A DNA stretch of 9,474 nucleotides, taken from WYZ-LMO8 sp964586135 (lineage in GTDB: Archaea; Thermoproteota; Methanomethylicia; Nezhaarchaeales; WYZ-LMO8). Shown in pieces: positions 1 to 4,852 of the stretch. The notes beneath the pieces are model-generated. The model did not search any database. It saw only the letters and a list, made by a program, of their open reading frames with translations, and was not told the DNA's origin. A program made the position numbers and the translations under genes. Every line of letters begins with the position of its first letter. The stretch's first letter is position 1. The stretch covers positions 1-9,474 of the forward strand of contig CAZPGS010000029.1 of NCBI GenBank assembly GCA_964586135.1, given 5' to 3'.

Positions 1-280
1 CTTTAATCCACTCGACCCACTTTATGTGGCTGAATACTTGGTCTATGCTCAGGCCGACCAGCTCGCAGCCCAGCTTCTTGAACTCCTCGTACCTCTTCTG
101 GAAAGCTACGAACTCCGTCGTGCACACTGGCGTGAAGTCGGCCGGGTGTGAGAACAGGACTATCCACTTCCCCTTGTAGTCGTCGGGGAACCTTATGACG
201 CCCTTGGTGCTCTTCGCCACGCAGCTCGGGGCCCTGTCCCCTAGGAGCGGAAACCTTACAGTCATCTGTCCAGAGCTCAT
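1..280 (-). CDS. Peroxiredoxin, N-terminal 93 codons (runs off left edge)
   Basis: A thiol peroxidase that reduces hydrogen peroxide and organic peroxides in the cytoplasm, here cut by the window edge. Reading the minus strand from ATG at 280 gives a peroxiredoxin N-terminus. The peroxidatic-cysteine segment HPADFTPVCTTEF is at about residues 45-57, with Cys53 as the attacking thiol, Thr50 and Pro51 before it, and Thr54-Thr55-Glu56 after it. A later segment, LVGLSIDQVFSHIKWVEWI, is typical of the archaeal Prx6-like group of about 215-250 residues. The resolving cysteine region lies outside the window. A TATA-like stretch (304-310, minus strand) about 25 nt upstream suggests a leaderless transcript starting at or near the ATG. 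An internal ATG at 265 is an alternative start. The family is certain; the exact subclass is not. Confidence 0.95.
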   Translation of the reverse strand, partial: MSSGQMTVRFPLLGDRAPSCVAKSTKGVIRFPDDYKGKWIVLFSHPADFTPVCTTEFVAFQKRYEEFKKLGCELVGLSIDQVFSHIKWVEWIK

Positions 281-398
281 GGGTCAGTTATTAGCTCGAG
301 GACTATTAAGCCTAATCCGAGTTCTCAAGCGCTAAGAAACACCGCGACCGTAAGTGTTATATTTCAAGTGGCATTGACCTAGAGGTTAGGAGGGGTCT
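281..398. promoter_or_regulatory. Divergent promoter region, peroxiredoxin / small membrane protein
   Basis: This is the only non-coding DNA between two divergent genes. On the minus strand CTTAATAG (310-303) is the likely TATA box for the peroxiredoxin and would start the RNA at about its ATG. On the plus strand TTATATTT (357-364) is the likely TATA box for the membrane protein at 399. It is followed by the ribosome binding site AGGAGGGG (387-394), 4 nt before the ATG. The assignment rests on archaeal promoter spacing (TATA centre about 25 nt before the RNA start). Confidence 0.6.
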
Positions 399-710
399 AT
401 GAATCGAGACAAGGTGATTGGCGGGGGCCTCCTAGCGCTCTCACTCGCGGTAATAGTGGTCTACTTGTGGTTGGTCTTCCTCCCGCCTCTCGAGCACGTG
501 GACATATTCGTGCTCAAGCTCACTGGTGCCGTAGCGGTCGTGGCACTCTTCGCCATAGTCGGCTGGATAGGGTACACCCTAGCGACGACTCCTCCACCAA
601 AGCCCATAGAGGAGATAGAGAAGGAGATAGAGGCGGAGCTTAAGAAGCTCGAGGAGCCCAAGGGCGAGGCGGAGAAGGCCCCTGGAGAAGGCTCCTCGAA
701 GCAGAGCTGA
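399..710 (+). CDS. Small two-helix membrane protein with charged C-terminal tail
   Basis: I do not recognise a named family. The 103-residue product has two hydrophobic segments, about residues 7-29 and 38-62, joined by a short loop containing PPLEHVD. A proline patch (TPPPKPIEE) follows, then a highly charged Glu/Lys tail from about residue 70 that should be helical or coiled, and a Gly/Ser-rich end. The likely topology is a helical hairpin with both termini on the same side of the membrane and the tail probably cytoplasmic. The ATG is well supported by AGGAGGGG 4 nt upstream and a TATA box at 357-364, so the gene looks expressed on its own. It diverges from the peroxiredoxin and converges on the broken MBL gene, so neighbours give no hint of function. 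The tail could scaffold a soluble partner, but that is inference. Confidence 0.8.
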   Translation: MNRDKVIGGGLLALSLAVIVVYLWLVFLPPLEHVDIFVLKLTGAVAVVALFAIVGWIGYTLATTPPPKPIEEIEKEIEAELKKLEEPKGEAEKAPGEGSSKQS

Positions 711-721
711 GCCTTAGACGC

Positions 722-958
722 TCAATCTCGCCCTCTTATCACAAGGTTTTTCTTGACGTCTGGCCACGGCCTCAGCCCGAGCAACGACTTGACCATGTCT
801 TCACAGGCCAACTCCTTCCCGCTGACCTGCTCTATTGAGCAGAAGACTATCCAAGGCGGGTTCGGGAATAGAGCGCTGACTATTTCCTCAACATCAACAT
901 TCTCGCCCTCTTCGTAGAGCTCCTCTGCCATCTTCTTCAGCCCCAGCAAGTAGTCGAG
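722..958 (-). pseudogene. 3' remnant of a broken MBL-fold hydrolase gene
   Basis: The minus strand is open from the transposon-like end down to the TGA at 722-724. It encodes about 78 residues: LDYLLGLKKMAEELYEEG, then VDVEEIVSALFPNPP and an end with EDMVKSLLGLRPWP. From memory of the family, archaeal MBL-fold hydrolases end in a helical region of this pattern (helical repeat, then an IVxxLFP segment, then a final LVxSLL helix). The 5' part of such a gene lies in the same orientation beyond the element at 959-1175. I read the two as pieces of one gene whose middle, about 90-110 codons with the second half of the metal site, has been lost. The only starts in frame are TTG at 949 and ATG at 931, with GGAGGAGG from the transposon end just upstream, so a 69- or 75-residue peptide could still be made. 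It would lack the catalytic domain. Confidence 0.6.
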
Positions 959-968
959 CTGACCTCCT

Positions 969-986
969 CCCCGCCCTGAAGGGCGA
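969..986. repeat. 18-nt direct repeat, copy 1
   Basis: CCCCGCCCTGAAGGGCGA here is identical to the sequence at 1145-1162, 176 bp away in the same orientation, and contains the palindrome GCCC-TGAA-GGGC. Copy 1 forms the end of the element that abuts the 3' MBL remnant. Confidence 0.9.
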
Positions 987-1092
987 TGGTTCCCGATAGG
1001 GCTGGGAGGTTTGGGATTGCATCCCCTCTTCGAGGGTTCAATCCCGGGCCGGGCCTCCGGCCCATTACCCCTACCCCTCTCGGGGCTCGGGG
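969..1092 (-). ncRNA. Nested hairpin array, possible omega-RNA scaffold (relic)
   Basis: Four adjoining stems are visible. GCCC/GGGC closes a TGAA loop (973-984). GGGATTG (1013-1019) pairs with CAATCCC (1039-1045) and encloses CCCTC/GAGGG (1024-1028/1032-1036) with a 3-nt loop. GGGCCGG (1046-1052) pairs with CCGGCCC (1057-1063) around GCCT. CCCC/GGGG pairs are nested at 1068-1071/1089-1092 and 1074-1077/1082-1085. The second and third stems abut at 1045/1046 and could stack coaxially. On the minus strand this matches the layout of a TnpB guide RNA: a structured scaffold ending at the element boundary (about 959), with host sequence from 958 downward as the guide. A minus-strand TATA-like GATATAG (1098-1092) could start RNA inside the array near 1070. 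The pairing is directly visible; expression and identity are inferred. Confidence 0.45.
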
Positions 1093-1144
1093 CTATATCA
1101 ACTACTAACTAGGAACAGGGCGCCTCATAGGCTTTCCCCATCAC

Positions 1145-1162
1145 CCCCGCCCTGAAGGGCGA
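1145..1162. repeat. 18-nt direct repeat, copy 2
   Basis: This is an exact copy of 969-986, in the same orientation. It lies at the boundary with the 5' MBL remnant, where the MBL reading frame stops (TGA at 1168-1170) just before the repeat. Two same-sense copies suggest either two nested or tandem element ends or a duplicated end. Confidence 0.9.
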
Positions 1163-1175
1163 GGCTTTCAGTTGT

Positions 1176-1464
1176 AAGCGGGTATGTCGGACGGCCTCTT
1201 CAATGTGCTTACTGACATGTCCGGGGCGTACTTCTCGGCGTTCAGCAGAGGAGCCGCGCCCACGTGGTCTTCGTGGTAGTGGGTTATGAGGGCTTCCCTC
1301 ACCTTGCTCACGGCCTCTACTATTTTGTCGGAGGCTTTTGGAACTGCAGTCAAAGAGCACGTCGCTGAACTTGTAGAAGTAGGTCCAGCAGAGGATTCGG
1401 CCTTGCACGATGGCTCCGCACTTAAGACCTTGACCCCGTAGACCTCAGAGACCTCGATGGACAT
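1176..1464 (-). pseudogene. 5' remnant of MBL-fold hydrolase gene, two frameshifts
   Basis: From ATG at 1464 the minus strand encodes MSIEVSEVYGVKVLSAEPS. The family-like sequence then moves to another frame (VQGRILCWTYFYKFSDVLFDC) at about 1411 and returns to the first frame at about 1345 with ASDKIVEAVSKVREALITHY. The metal-binding motif THYHEDHVGAA (HxHxDH) follows. The sequence then continues through LKRPSDIPAYN and hits TGA (1168-1170) as the transposon-like end begins. Functional MBL enzymes also need a downstream histidine, a bridging aspartate and a last histidine; these are absent. With two frameshifts, a lost middle and a transposon end, the gene is dead. The intact ancestor was probably a cytoplasmic zinc hydrolase of about 270-300 residues with unknown substrate. 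Confidence 0.72.
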
Positions 1465-1522
1465 CCGACATCACTTGCCCCCCTGGGCAGGGCTTACGAT
1501 CACAAGATGCTAAGCGTCAAGG

Positions 1523-1530
1523 CTATATAG
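1523..1530 (-). promoter_or_regulatory. TATA box of the former MBL gene
   Basis: CTATATAG is a perfect 8-nt palindrome. Read on the minus strand it would start RNA near 1500, giving a leader of about 35 nt before the ATG at 1464. The promoter therefore appears to have outlived its gene and may still transcribe the wreck and the structured element behind it. Because the box is palindromic it could in principle also fire to the right. Confidence 0.45.
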
Positions 1531-1673
1531 CGCGCGTCAGCGTCAAAGAGGGCGATCGCTTCGAGGAAGGCACTCGACCTGAAGCGACTCCAGACGACTG
1601 TAACGCTTCGTCACCGTGCTCTCACCAGCATTGACGCCACGCCTCTGGCTGGCGGTGGAGGCGCCCGAGGAAG

Positions 1674-1680
1674 CTTTAAC
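1674..1680 (+). promoter_or_regulatory. TATA-like box for the LysE-family gene
   Basis: CTTTAAC lies about 38 nt before the GTG at 1715, predicting an RNA start near 1703 and a very short leader. This supports 1715, not the upstream GTG at 1616, as the real start. The stretch 1531-1673 between this box and the MBL promoter shows no convincing gene or RNA. Confidence 0.4.
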
Positions 1681-1714
1681 TGCTCAGCCTAGGGCTATAG
1701 CTTCGCGACTCGAA

Positions 1715-2350
1715 GTGGTCCTCGAGTTCATAGCTACGGTCGTCGTGGTGTCAGCTTCAGGGGCCCTCAGCCCTGGCCCCCTGACGGCCGCCACCGCCGC
1801 CCTCGGCGCCAAGAGGGGCTGGAAGACAGGCCTCTTAGCAGCTTTGGGCCACGCAATGGTGGAGCTACCGCTAGTGGTCCTGATAGGGCTGGGCCTCTTC
1901 GTAGTGCTCGAAAGCGCCACAGCCTCGAGCGCACTAGCCCTAGTCGGAGGATGCTTTCTATTGTTCTTCGGGCTCCTCACCTTGAGGGACGCGTTAAAGC
2001 CAGGGCTATCGAGCAAGGCAGGGGCGGGGAGCCTCTACGAGAGCCCCGTGCTCGTGGGCCTCGCGCTCTCAGCCCTAAACCCCTTCTTCATAGTCTGGTG
2101 GCTCGGGGTCGGCTCACCCCTTATTTCCGAGGCTCTAAGGCTCTGGGGGCTCCAAGGGGTGGCATTGATGTACATCAGCCACGTGTGGCTGGACTTCGCT
2201 TGGCTACCAGTAGTCGCGTACCTCGCATCCCTAGGGAGGCTCAACGTGAGGCTCTTGAGGGGCCTGCTCCTCGCCTTGGCGTTAGCGGTCATATTCTTCG
2301 GGCTCTCGTTCTTGAGGGAGGGCATCGCCTCCTTGCAGTTGCAGAGCTAG
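1715..2350 (+). CDS. LysE-family membrane exporter (amino-acid or threonine efflux type)
   Basis: An inner-membrane transporter of the LysE/RhtB superfamily, which exports amino acids or other small metabolites; the substrate cannot be read from sequence. After a short start the product has the family hallmark SASGALSPGPLTAATAAL near the N-terminus (Pro-Gly-Pro in the first helix), then KRGWKTGLLAALGHAMVELP, and about six hydrophobic segments. A conserved-looking SALNPFFIVWW motif is in the second half. I chose GTG at 1715, which gives 211 residues, the usual family length. The frame is open further up to GTG at 1616, but those 33 extra codons are Ala/Pro-rich and not membrane-like, and the TATA-like box at 1674-1680 would lie inside them. 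The gene is followed 41 bp later by the Cys-cluster protein, which has its own promoter-like box. Confidence 0.88.
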   Translation: MVLEFIATVVVVSASGALSPGPLTAATAALGAKRGWKTGLLAALGHAMVELPLVVLIGLGLFVVLESATASSALALVGGCFLLFFGLLTLRDALKPGLSSKAGAGSLYESPVLVGLALSALNPFFIVWWLGVGSPLISEALRLWGLQGVALMYISHVWLDFAWLPVVAYLASLGRLNVRLLRGLLLALALAVIFFGLSFLREGIASLQLQS

Positions 2351-2391
2351 CTTAAAGTTCTGCGCTCGCAACACCTGCAGAGGGAGGGGTC
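2351..2391 (+). promoter_or_regulatory. Promoter and ribosome binding site of the Cys-cluster gene
   Basis: CTTAAAG (2351-2357) is a TATA-like box directly after the LysE stop. RNA would start near 2380, just ahead of the purine-rich ribosome binding site AGGGAGGGG (2381-2389), which lies 2 nt before the GTG at 2392. Confidence 0.45.
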
Positions 2392-2982
2392 GTGCCCCTC
2401 GTCCCGTGGCGCAAGGTCGAGAACTGGCTCTGCGTGGCCTGCGGGGACTGCTGCAAGGAGTTCAGGGTGCCCTTGAGGGCCCACGAGGCCGCGAGGTTCG
2501 CGAGCCTCTTCGGGTACGGATGCCTGGAGCTCGGGCTAGGGGGGTACAGGTTAAGGAAGGGGCTCGACGGGCGTTGCGTGTTCCAAGTCTACAGAGGCGG
2601 CAAGTGGATTTGCGGCATACAGAGCGTTAAGCCCCTAGCCTGCAAGCTGTGGCCATTCTTCATCTCGGACGAGCCGCAGGACTCGAAGGACGAGGCCGAG
2701 TACGAGTTCAAGGGCTACAGGTTCTACGTGTACGTGAACACGTTTTGCAGAGGGGTCATTTACGGCAAGCCCTGCGACGCTTTCGCAAATAAGGTCATAC
2801 CGGAGCTGGTAGAGCTTAGCCTAGGGCTCAGAAAGGAACAGAGCCTCTCGACGTCACCCTTCGTGGGCCACGAACTCGACCTCTTCCCGAGGGTTGAGTT
2901 GGGCACGAAGGTCTTGGTGGTGGCGCCTATGGGCTGGCCAATCGAGCTGAGGGCCATTCGAACAGCTCGTCGAATAGCTTAA
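2392..2982 (+). CDS. YkgJ-type CxxCxxCC zinc/iron-cluster protein
   Basis: A cytoplasmic protein of the YkgJ/CxxCxxCC family (Fe-S or zinc chelating; biochemical role not established). The signature is seen as CVACGDCC with Cys14, Cys17, Cys20 and Cys21. Later Cys62 and Cys74 and the segment KPLACKLWPFF with Cys84 are further metal-ligand candidates, as in other family members, where KPxxCRxxPF is typical. More cysteines follow at about 119 and 128. Its 196 residues are long for the family because of a C-terminal extension without a recognised motif. GTG at 2392 is preceded by AGGGAGGGG, so the start is well supported. The neighbours are a LysE exporter upstream and a zinc-ribbon microprotein 37 bp downstream. 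Two cysteine-rich metal proteins in a row may be chance. Family assignment is secure; function is open. Confidence 0.88.
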   Translation: MPLVPWRKVENWLCVACGDCCKEFRVPLRAHEAARFASLFGYGCLELGLGGYRLRKGLDGRCVFQVYRGGKWICGIQSVKPLACKLWPFFISDEPQDSKDEAEYEFKGYRFYVYVNTFCRGVIYGKPCDAFANKVIPELVELSLGLRKEQSLSTSPFVGHELDLFPRVELGTKVLVVAPMGWPIELRAIRTARRIA

Positions 2983-3012
2983 TAAGAGCCCCTCACAAAC
3001 ATTGAGGAGGGG
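2976..3012 (+). promoter_or_regulatory. Promoter and ribosome binding site of the zinc-ribbon microprotein
   Basis: CTTAATAA (2978-2985) overlaps the stop codon of the upstream gene and is a good TATA box. RNA would start at about 3006-3008. GAGGAGGGG (3004-3012) is a strong ribosome binding site 7 nt before ATG 3020. The spacing is right for a real small gene. Confidence 0.55.
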
Positions 3013-3019
3013 TTAAGCG

Positions 3020-3142
3020 ATGGGGTTCACGGAGCGAGTCCTGAGCAAGTGCTCTCTGTGTGGCGTGCTTTTCGCCAAGGTTAGTTGCAAGAGGTGCTGG
3101 GGCGGCCTCCTAAGAGAATTAGGGCGGCCTCAAAAGACTTAA
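3020..3142 (+). CDS. 40-residue zinc-ribbon microprotein
   Basis: A very small gene encoding MGFTERVLSKCSLCGVLFAK and then VSCKRCWGGLLRELGRPQKT before TAA at 3140-3142. Two CxxC knuckles, Cys11/Cys14 and Cys23/Cys26, are spaced as in a minimal zinc ribbon and should bind one zinc ion. The flanks are basic and hydrophobic, which would suit RNA or protein binding. Evidence that it is real: an in-frame stop (3014-3016) makes ATG 3020 the first possible start, a strong ribosome binding site lies 7 nt upstream, and a TATA box lies at the expected distance. Its end overlaps the end of the convergent nucleotidyltransferase gene by 24 bp. I do not recognise a named family. It could be a ribosome- or polymerase-associated ribbon, but that is inference. 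Confidence 0.65.
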   Translation: MGFTERVLSKCSLCGVLFAKVSCKRCWGGLLRELGRPQKT

Positions 3143-4180
3143 AGCGACCATGTAGTCTCCGGGGGCCCCTACCACTATGCGCTGGTAGCGCTCCTCCCTG
3201 AACCGCACCTCCTCGAGGATCCCCCTCACGTCGACGACCTCGCCCTCAAAGGCCTGCTCGGCAAACCTCCCCCTGAAGGAAGTCACCTCTCTCAGCGCCC
3301 GCGCGTCTACCTCACCTTCTAATACCTCCAAGCACTCGACCTTGTAGTTGCAGGGCGTGAACAGGGACTCGGAGTCGTCGATGACTCTTGCTCTGACCTC
3401 GGCCACCCCCAGCCTCCTGCACCTCCTCTCGCCGTAGGCCTCGCCCACCTCGTCCAAGTCCTTTAGGAAGCGGATGAAGTACACATAGCCCTTGTAGAGG
3501 CCCTGGATAACCTTCCTCTTCTCCTGCTCCACGAAGACCTCGTAGTCCATGGGCGTCTCAGTCGCCCTGAAGTCGAAGAGGCCCCTCATGCGCTCTTCGT
3601 CGAACCTCTTGAAGTCCTCGCCCTCGTCGAGAAGCCCCCTTAGAGCGTCTCTCGCCTTGAGACAGTTCTTGACTCCGTAGACCACGAAGTCTATGTCAGA
3701 CGAGCTCGTGTGTAGCGAGAGGAGGAGCGAGCCGGAGATCCCCATGTCCTTCACGTCGACGCCGGACGCCGAGCTCAACTTCTCGGCGAAGCCCTTGGCA
3801 GCTTGGACTAGGGGGTCGTCGGTGTTCGAGCTCATTAAGCACTTCAAGCCCTCGCTCGGATCGTACTTCCTCCAGACCCTATCGCGCGGCACGGACTGTA
3901 GCTCGACGTCCCAAGCCTCGTCGTAGTGCATGTACTGCGGGTAGCGAGATCTCACGATCGCGAGCTGTTCCTCGAACCCGTAGACTCTCCTGTATCTGAT
4001 GCCCTCTCGAACCCTGTCGCCCGTGGGGTCGGCCACGTACCTCAAGTAAGCCACGACCCTGTCTGGTGGGTGGACTAGGCCCTTAACTGCGAATATCAGC
4101 CGTTCGGGGGTCTCGACGTAGCCGCCCTCAAGCCCCCACCTTCCTCTTGAGCTCTTCGAGCGCCTGCTCAATACTACCAA
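3119..4180 (-). CDS. Predicted archaeal nucleotidyltransferase (Pol beta-type motif)
   Basis: The product has the minimal nucleotidyltransferase motif GSLLLSLHTSSSDIDFVVYG at residues 150-169: Gly150-Ser151 followed by the metal-binding pair Asp162 and Asp164. MDYEVFV (211-217) may supply the third carboxylate strand. The N-terminal third (about 22-115) begins VETPERLIFAVKGLVHPPDR and looks like the conserved leader domain of a group of uncharacterised archaeal nucleotidyltransferases. Residues from about 255 form a C-terminal domain of beta type with unknown partner. The substrate (RNA, protein or small molecule) is not known. It is the third gene of a minus-strand operon. Its only credible starts, TTG 4180 or TTG 4171, lie inside the end of the nuclease gene, a 53- or 44-bp overlap, so translation is probably coupled. 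The conserved domain starts about 20 codons later. Confidence 0.8.
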   Translation of the reverse strand: MVVLSRRSKSSRGRWGLEGGYVETPERLIFAVKGLVHPPDRVVAYLRYVADPTGDRVREGIRYRRVYGFEEQLAIVRSRYPQYMHYDEAWDVELQSVPRDRVWRKYDPSEGLKCLMSSNTDDPLVQAAKGFAEKLSSASGVDVKDMGISGSLLLSLHTSSSDIDFVVYGVKNCLKARDALRGLLDEGEDFKRFDEERMRGLFDFRATETPMDYEVFVEQEKRKVIQGLYKGYVYFIRFLKDLDEVGEAYGERRCRRLGVAEVRARVIDDSESLFTPCNYKVECLEVLEGEVDARALREVTSFRGRFAEQAFEGEVVDVRGILEEVRFREERYQRIVVGAPGDYMVALSLLRPP

Positions 4181-4841
4181 GCCTCTTCTCGATCCTCTTC
4201 AACCTGTCCTCGAGCCCCTTATAAGCCAAGACCCTCTTCGCCTGGAGCTTGAGCTTGTCGAAGCTCCAAGACCCCTTGATTATGCCCCTCGACCTCAGGC
4301 CGTTGACCTGGCGCCAGACATCTTGGACCGTGAGCTTTAGCTCGGAGGCCACCTCCTCTACGCTGTTCGATGATGCTATGGCCCTCAGGAGCTTGAGGTC
4401 GTCCCTCGTGAGCCTCTCGCCGTGCGGCAGCGGTATCGAGGGCCCTAGCTCGTCCAAGCTCTCCTGTAGAGCCGCCCTCACCGCGAGCTCCAGCTCCTCG
4501 ACCTCTAACAACATGTAGTACTCCGGTATGGCGAGGACCTTTACGTCGAGCTCTCTGGCCACGGTCTCGGCGGCCGCGTCGGCGAAGCCCTTGCAGATCA
4601 TGAGCGGCCTCATCCCCAATAGGAGGGCACTCGTGTAGGCCTGCCTCACGTCACCAACGCTCGCCTTGCCCGCCTTGACCTCGACCGCGTAGAGCTCTCC
4701 CTCGGGGCTCGATGCCACTATGTCCACCTCCCCCACTTCGACCCCGTCCTTCACTATCTTCTTCCTGGTGTCGAGGACCTTGAAGCCCACCCTCTCCAGG
4801 ATCCCTACGGCGACCCTCTCGCTACTCAGCCCTCTCTTCAA
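4128..4841 (-). CDS. PD-(D/E)XK nuclease-like protein with winged helix and coiled coil
   Basis: A predicted RecB-type/restriction-endonuclease-like protein of 237 residues. The N-terminal domain shows the nuclease core: Glu8 in the first helix, GEVDIVA with Asp40, and EVKAGK with Glu54 and Lys56, that is D-x13-E-x-K, all catalytic positions present. Residues about 140-190 (LTRDDLKLLRAI through RSRGIIKG) look like a winged helix-turn-helix, and about 205-235 form a charged coiled coil (EDRLKRIEKRLGSIEQALEE) likely to dimerise. Such a protein could cut or bind DNA, but the target is unknown. The start is TTG 4841, 11 bp after the reductase stop; the nearby ATG at 4848 is out of frame. It is co-transcribed with the reductase upstream and overlaps the nucleotidyltransferase downstream. 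The Holliday-junction resolvase fold is related, but the length and C-terminal domains differ. Confidence 0.82.
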   Translation of the reverse strand: MKRGLSSERVAVGILERVGFKVLDTRKKIVKDGVEVGEVDIVASSPEGELYAVEVKAGKASVGDVRQAYTSALLLGMRPLMICKGFADAAAETVARELDVKVLAIPEYYMLLEVEELELAVRAALQESLDELGPSIPLPHGERLTRDDLKLLRAIASSNSVEEVASELKLTVQDVWRQVNGLRSRGIIKGSWSFDKLKLQAKRVLAYKGLEDRLKRIEKRLGSIEQALEELKRKVGA

Positions 4842-4852
4842 GACCCATCGAC

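Larger units (their letters stand above)
959..1175 (-). mobile_element. IS200/IS605-type (TnpB) right-end remnant with omega-RNA-like structure
   Basis: On the minus strand this segment ends with CGCCCTTCAGGGCGGGGAGG and then AGGTCA, the kind of palindrome plus GGGGAGGAGG end that closes TnpB-bearing IS200/IS605 elements in many archaea. A second copy of the palindrome (1149-1160) sits at the other boundary, preceded by GAAAGCCTC. Between them the frame joined to the downstream remnant is open from about 1107 and encodes a Pro/Gly/Arg-rich tail (PGIEPSKRGCNPKPP, then SGRGGGQ) resembling the low-complexity C-terminus of crenarchaeal TnpB proteins. There is no transposase catalytic domain, so the piece is a relic or a MITE-like derivative and not autonomous. 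It splits an MBL-fold gene. The family assignment is from pattern memory and has not been searched. Confidence 0.6.

Noticed and set aside
1034..1045. GGGTTCAATCCC resembles a tRNA T-arm
   Set aside because: The stem is only 3 bp around a 6-nt loop, and no D-arm, anticodon arm or acceptor stem can be built around it. The bases are better used in the GGGATTG/CAATCCC stem.
1109..1408. 99-codon minus-strand frame as an independent gene
   Set aside because: Only its first part (QGRILCWTYFYKFSDVLFDC) is protein-like, and it is the frameshifted piece of the MBL gene. The rest is Arg/Pro-rich out-of-frame sequence.
1616..1714. 33-codon N-terminal extension of the LysE-family protein
   Set aside because: It is Ala/Pro-rich without membrane character, contains the likely TATA box, and would make the protein longer than the family norm. 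GTG 1715 fits better.
1951..2355. 134-codon plus-strand frame
   Set aside because: It is an Arg/Pro/Gly-rich shadow in another frame of the LysE gene, without protein-like features.
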